Source: Denitrobacterium detoxificans
Lineage (GTDB): Bacteria; Actinomycetota; Coriobacteriia; Coriobacteriales; Eggerthellaceae
Assembly: GCF_015062615.1 (NCBI RefSeq)
Contig: NZ_SUUH01000002.1
Coordinates: 186,001-250,000 of the forward strand
Direction of reading: 5' to 3'
DNA: 64,000 nucleotides
Below, in pieces: positions 60,776 to 64,000 of the stretch. Each line of letters opens with the position of its first letter. The stretch's first letter is position 1. Position numbers and translations under genes: made by a program. The notes beneath the pieces were generated by a model, which searched no databases, was not told the origin of the DNA, and worked only from the letters and a program-made list of their open reading frames with translations.

Positions 60776-61720
60776 ATGAGCCTAAAGCAAGAAAAGGGCA
60801 ACGTGCCGGCTGGGTCTTCCATACCGTTTAGCATGCAAGCATCCACGGTTATCTACGAGCACGTCAAGCGCATCTCGCGTTTTCTTAAGCGCGAGTACTC
60901 CCTTCGCTACAATGCATTCTCCCTGCTCTTGAGTATGTCGGAAGTCGGTCGACCTGTTTCTGTTGCTGAGCTCGTGGACTACCTCATGCTGAGTCGCAAT
61001 ACCGTTCTGCCGCTGCTTTTGGACGCTGAAGATCGGGGCTTCGTATCTAAAGCGGATGATGAGACCGACGCGCGCTACATGATGTGTTCTCTTAGCGATT
61101 CGGGCGAAGCCTTCGTATGTGAAGCGTGCCGTGGCGTTTCTACTATGCTCCAAGAGACATTTCTGTCTGCTTTGCCAGCCAGCGAATTCGAGCTCTTCTC
61201 CATGATTGACAGAGGGCTCGTCAATTTGAGAGGGCATGACGTACCGGGCTTTGGAATGGATGCGCGTAATGGGGCTGGCCGGAATGAGGAGAGGGAGTTC
61301 TTCTCTTCGGGGTACTTCGTGGAATGGCGCGTTCTCGTTGACCAGTGGAAGCGCATTCTGCGTGATGGTTGCGGGCTGTCTTTCGATGAGTATCGCATTC
61401 TCGATGTCCTATCGGGTCGGGGAAGCATGATGCTGAGCGATGTTGCCGCGTACCTCTGTCTGCAGAAGAGCGGCCTTTCCCTGTATAAGGACAATCTTAT
61501 TCGTCTGGGTCTCGTTATGCAGCGCGTTGACCCCTTCGATGCGCGTCGTATGGTTCTTCGCTGTACGCCGAAGGGGGTGCGTGTGGCTTCGAGCGCGCGT
61601 GATGAACTCGATGCCGTTACGCAGAAGGCCCATTGTGGGTTAAGCGAGTCGGGCGAAGTCGTGTTGGCTGCGTGGTATACCCGCATGCACAGTAATCTGC
61701 GCCTGTCTTCCCGAAAATAG
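60776..61720 (+). CDS. Tandem MarR-type transcriptional regulator
   Basis: A 314-residue protein with two winged-helix MarR-like domains in one chain. The first (about 20-150) has VAELVDYLMLSRNTVLPLLLDAEDRGFV and the wing DETDARYMMCSLSDSG. The second (about 180-310) has LSDVAAYLCLQKSGLSLYKDNLIRLGLV and the wing DPFDARRMVLRCTPKG. Each carries the DxxDxR wing pattern, so a single chain could mimic the usual MarR dimer. It immediately precedes a Tat-reductase gene whose promoter holds palindromes. ATG 60776 is favoured over TTG 60770; the ribosome site is weak. Confidence 0.78.
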   Translation: MSLKQEKGNVPAGSSIPFSMQASTVIYEHVKRISRFLKREYSLRYNAFSLLLSMSEVGRPVSVAELVDYLMLSRNTVLPLLLDAEDRGFVSKADDETDARYMMCSLSDSGEAFVCEACRGVSTMLQETFLSALPASEFELFSMIDRGLVNLRGHDVPGFGMDARNGAGRNEEREFFSSGYFVEWRVLVDQWKRILRDGCGLSFDEYRILDVLSGRGSMMLSDVAAYLCLQKSGLSLYKDNLIRLGLVMQRVDPFDARRMVLRCTPKGVRVASSARDELDAVTQKAHCGLSESGEVVLAAWYTRMHSNLRLSSRK

Positions 61721-61789
61721 GCATACGTCTGTAACTATTTGCGCCCTCCAATTTCTATACAACCCTTTTACCAGGCACTTTATAGCCAC

Positions 61790-61827
61790 ATATCCAAATT
61801 GATATAACGATTTTTCGTTTCTACCAT
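61790..61827 (+). promoter_or_regulatory. Promoter and overlapping palindromes of the second reductase gene
   Basis: TTGATA (61799-61804) and TACCAT (61822-61827) are 17 bases apart. A dyad ATATC-CAAATT-GATAT (61790-61805) covers the -35, and AACGA-TTTT-TCGTT (61806-61819) fills the spacer. This is a repressor-type layout, and the tandem MarR gene just upstream is the natural candidate. Confidence 0.6.
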
Positions 61828-61864
61828 GTGCGTCATTGGTGGCATACACAAGAGAGGGTTTCAT

Positions 61865-63448
61865 ATGACGCAGGTGAAGATGGATCGTAGGGCGTTTCTT
61901 GCGGGGTCCGCAATGGCGGCGGTGTCTGCCGTGGGCTTGGCTTCGTGCGCGCCTTCTGCAAAGAGCGCGAAAACCAAGGAGGCGAGCGCCGAGGTGCAAC
62001 GCGTCTCGCTCGACCCGCAGGCTGAATCGGTGGATGTGGTCGTGGTTGGCGCGGGCATATCGGGCTTGGCTGCGTGCGTGCAGGCGGCCGAAAACGGCCA
62101 ATCGGTCATCGTTCTCGAAAAGGGCGGAGCTGCTGGTGGCAACGGCATGGGAACCGAGGGAATCTTCGCGGTGGGTTCCACGCTTCAGAAAGAGCAGGGA
62201 ATCGAGATTTCCGCGAGCGAAATCGTGCATACCGAGCTGAGCGAATCGCAATGGCGCAGCAGCGGTGCCCTCTGGTACGACCTGGTAAGTAAGTCGGCTG
62301 ACAACTTCGAATGGTTGCAGAAGCAGGGCGTGCAGTTTAGCGGCGTGGTCGATAATTATCATGTGGGCCTCTATAACACCATGCATTGGTGGAAAGACAA
62401 TGCGGGCGCGGTTGGATACGTGCCGCCTATGCAGGCCGCTGCCGAAGCGAATGGCGTCGAGTTTCGCTTCAATTCCCCTGCGACGCAGCTCATCGAGGAG
62501 GATGGCAAAATCGTCGGCGTCGTGGTCGATGGAAAGGATGGCGAGTACCAGATTCAGGCAAAGGCCGTCATCCTCGCTTCGGGTGGTATTGGCGCGAATC
62601 CGGAGTACCTGAAGGAAACGGGTTGGACGCAGGAAAAAGTCGATGAGATGATGATCGTTTGCTCGCCCAATGTAGCGGGCGATGGGTATCGCATGGCAAG
62701 CGAAATGGGCGCGAAGAGCTTCCTTTCCGATGCTGCCATTCAATCGTTCCAAGGCGTAACGGCGTTCGGGAGCGACGAGACGGTTCCCTACAACAGCCCG
62801 TTGAATGGTGGTAATGGCCTGGTTGCCCTGGGGCCTGCGCTGTGGGTTGACCAGGACGCCAATCGCTTTTGCGATGAATCCATTGCAGTGGTCTACAACA
62901 TGGCGGCCAACGCTTGCGCTTGCCTGGGTAACAAGGAAAACTATGCAATCTTCGACCAGGCGTTTGTTAACGGCCTTGGCTTGGACGAGCACGACCAGGC
63001 CATCTTGGACAAGGCTACGGCGGGAGACTATCCCGAAAGCGTCTTTAGCGCGAACAGCATCGAAGAGCTTGGCAGTCATTTCGGGCTCGATACAGCGCAG
63101 CTTGCGCAATCGGTAGCTCGCTATAACGAGCTGGCCAGCGCAGGGTTTGATGCCGACTTGGGGAAGGACGCCTCGTTCTTGGCCCCCATACAGACGCCTC
63201 CGTTCTACATTGCCAAGATCGTGAACAACATTGTCGTCGTAGATGGCGGCATCACGACCAACATTCGCTGCGAGGCGCTTGACGAGGATCTCAATCCCAT
63301 TCCCGGCCTGTATGCCGTGGGGCTGGATGGGGCCATGCTTTGGCGCAACGTGTATACGCAGAACATGCCCGGTACGGCCGTGGGCAATCAGGTGAACACG
63401 GGACGCAATGCGGCAAACGCGGCGCGTGACTACATTGCTTCCCTGTAG
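61865..63448 (+). CDS. Tat-exported lipoprotein FAD-dependent reductase, second copy
   Basis: A 527-residue flavoprotein of the fumarate-reductase/3-ketosteroid-dehydrogenase-like family. The signal has twin arginines (MDRRAFLAGSA) and lipobox LASC. The FAD domain opens ESVDVVVVGAGISGLAACVQAAENGQSVIVLEKGGAAGGN and closes IPGLYAVGLDGAMLWRNVYTQNMPGTAVGNQVNTGRNAANAA. It has no haem motif. In place of the fumarate-reductase active-site Arg segment (G-x-N-R-x-G-G-N) it has LWRNVYTQNMPG, so fumarate itself is unlikely as substrate. ATG 61865 follows GAGAGGG. It differs clearly in sequence from the first copy at 55888-57576. Confidence 0.88.
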   Translation: MTQVKMDRRAFLAGSAMAAVSAVGLASCAPSAKSAKTKEASAEVQRVSLDPQAESVDVVVVGAGISGLAACVQAAENGQSVIVLEKGGAAGGNGMGTEGIFAVGSTLQKEQGIEISASEIVHTELSESQWRSSGALWYDLVSKSADNFEWLQKQGVQFSGVVDNYHVGLYNTMHWWKDNAGAVGYVPPMQAAAEANGVEFRFNSPATQLIEEDGKIVGVVVDGKDGEYQIQAKAVILASGGIGANPEYLKETGWTQEKVDEMMIVCSPNVAGDGYRMASEMGAKSFLSDAAIQSFQGVTAFGSDETVPYNSPLNGGNGLVALGPALWVDQDANRFCDESIAVVYNMAANACACLGNKENYAIFDQAFVNGLGLDEHDQAILDKATAGDYPESVFSANSIEELGSHFGLDTAQLAQSVARYNELASAGFDADLGKDASFLAPIQTPPFYIAKIVNNIVVVDGGITTNIRCEALDEDLNPIPGLYAVGLDGAMLWRNVYTQNMPGTAVGNQVNTGRNAANAARDYIASL

Positions 63449-63552
63449 GTGTTCACTCGGCACGTTGGAAACTGAGTCGTTAGGCCCCGCTCTGCAGACG
63501 CATGCATTGCATGCAGGGGCTTCGGAATAAGATGTCACCCTCCGGCATCGAG

Positions 63553-63587
63553 CGATTGGCGTCCAGTAGGGGCGCCAATCGTTTTTT
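63553..63587 (+). terminator. Intrinsic terminator after the second reductase
   Basis: A 9-bp stem CGATTGGCG/CGCCAATCG is followed by six T residues. A T-run-less nested palindrome including GCATGCATTGCATGC (63500-63514) lies between it and the gene. Confidence 0.88.
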
Positions 63588-63624
63588 CATGCGTGTCTCG
63601 AATATGGGCTCCGTGGGTTTTTCC

Positions 63625-63652
63625 TTGCATCCGCATCTACGTTTGGTACTAT
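63625..63652 (+). promoter_or_regulatory. Promoter for the transaldolase gene
   Basis: TTGCAT (63625-63630) and TACTAT (63647-63652) are 16 bases apart, giving a leader of about 105 bases before the GTG start. Confidence 0.5.
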
Positions 63653-63763
63653 TGAAGCGTTCGCGCAGCGCATGTGTCGCGAGCAGTTCCCATTTCCACA
63701 TACATCACTCCGATGTATCAGCGCGTTTCGCGCAGCTATTCCCACGTTAAGGAGGAAATCCAA

Positions 63764-64000
63764 GTGAAGTTTTTCTTGGACACTGCCGACCTGAATGAAA
63801 TCGAGGAAGCAGCGAGCTGGGGTGCCATTGCTGGCGTTACCACCAATCCTACGCTGTATTCGCGCATCGGCGGCAAGCTGAGCGACTTCCACAATCACAT
63901 CAAGCGCATCTGCGACATCGTTGACGGCCCTGTTTCGGCCGAGAGCGTTGCCATGACGCGCGACGAGATCGTGCGCGACGGCCTGCAGCTGGCCGAAATC
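63764..64000 (+). CDS. Transaldolase / fructose-6-phosphate aldolase family (3' end outside window)
   Basis: The first 79 residues of a class I aldolase of the TalC/FSA group. MKFFLDTADLNEIEEAASWGAI and GVTTNPTLYSR are the family N-terminal signatures, with the substrate-binding Asp and the TTNP loop. The Schiff-base lysine lies beyond the window. It starts with GTG, eight bases after a strong AAGGAGG. The short-form family is about 215 residues. It belongs to the pentose phosphate pathway or to fructose-6-phosphate cleavage. Confidence 0.93.
   Translation, partial: MKFFLDTADLNEIEEAASWGAIAGVTTNPTLYSRIGGKLSDFHNHIKRICDIVDGPVSAESVAMTRDEIVRDGLQLAEI

Overview
The window looks like chromosomal DNA of an anaerobic actinobacterium of the class Coriobacteriia, most likely family Eggerthellaceae. 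The DNA is GC-rich and uses GTG and TTG starts. MurE carries the meso-diaminopimelate DNPR motif. The division cluster has sepF, yggT and divIVA and no ftsA. There are two Tat-exported lipoprotein flavin reductases, one next to a many-pass-membrane LuxR regulator; both traits are typical of Eggerthella and Slackia relatives. This placement is inference from gene content. The genus cannot be fixed from the sequence alone.

Layout. Positions 1-7400 hold the end of rplA, a GNAT acetyltransferase, an amtB-PII nitrogen pair, an NhaD-like antiporter, an NA37 nucleoid-associated protein and rpsA. Positions 7400-14250 hold coaE and uvrB, facing a methionine-type ABC operon (metN, metI, metQ) that ends in an M20 amidohydrolase. 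Positions 14400-21500 hold a polytopic glycosyltransferase, tRNA-Gln, ybaK, map, a ferredoxin-domain aldo/keto reductase, nadK and murJ. Positions 21600-23210 are an AT-rich pair: a secreted papain-like cysteine protease candidate and a small lipoprotein. pyrG and a Xer recombinase follow.

Positions 26230-46630 are one long division and cell-wall (dcw) cluster: mraZ, rsmH, ftsL-like, ftsI, murE, murF, mraY, murD, ftsW, murG, murC, murB, ftsQ, ftsZ, pgeF, yggS, sepF, yggT, divIVA. It starts at a promoter with MraZ-type repeats in its spacer. murJ and nadK lie shortly upstream. After it come thiN, RNase P RNA, thiD, an acyl-CoA synthetase and a YtcJ-like amidohydrolase.

Positions 52400-63600 are the accessory part. 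They hold a one-protein MmeI-like restriction-modification enzyme flanked by unusual palindromic intergenic elements, and two Tat-lipoprotein flavin reductases. One reductase has a LuxR regulator and the other a tandem-MarR regulator; an SDR and an Spx/ArsC-like protein lie between them. The window ends inside a transaldolase gene.

Main points of interest: (1) the MetQ-type lipoprotein appears circularly permuted, its two halves swapped relative to every canonical MetQ/NlpA I know; (2) a set of non-coding elements of about 110-125 bp around the restriction enzyme and luxR gene, each bounded by two copies of a palindrome that differs from element to element; (3) Ser/Arg-rich cytoplasmic tails on four division proteins of one cluster; (4) a PII protein lacking the modifiable T-loop tyrosine; (5) two opposed clusters of MraZ boxes; (6) several apparently leaderless genes.
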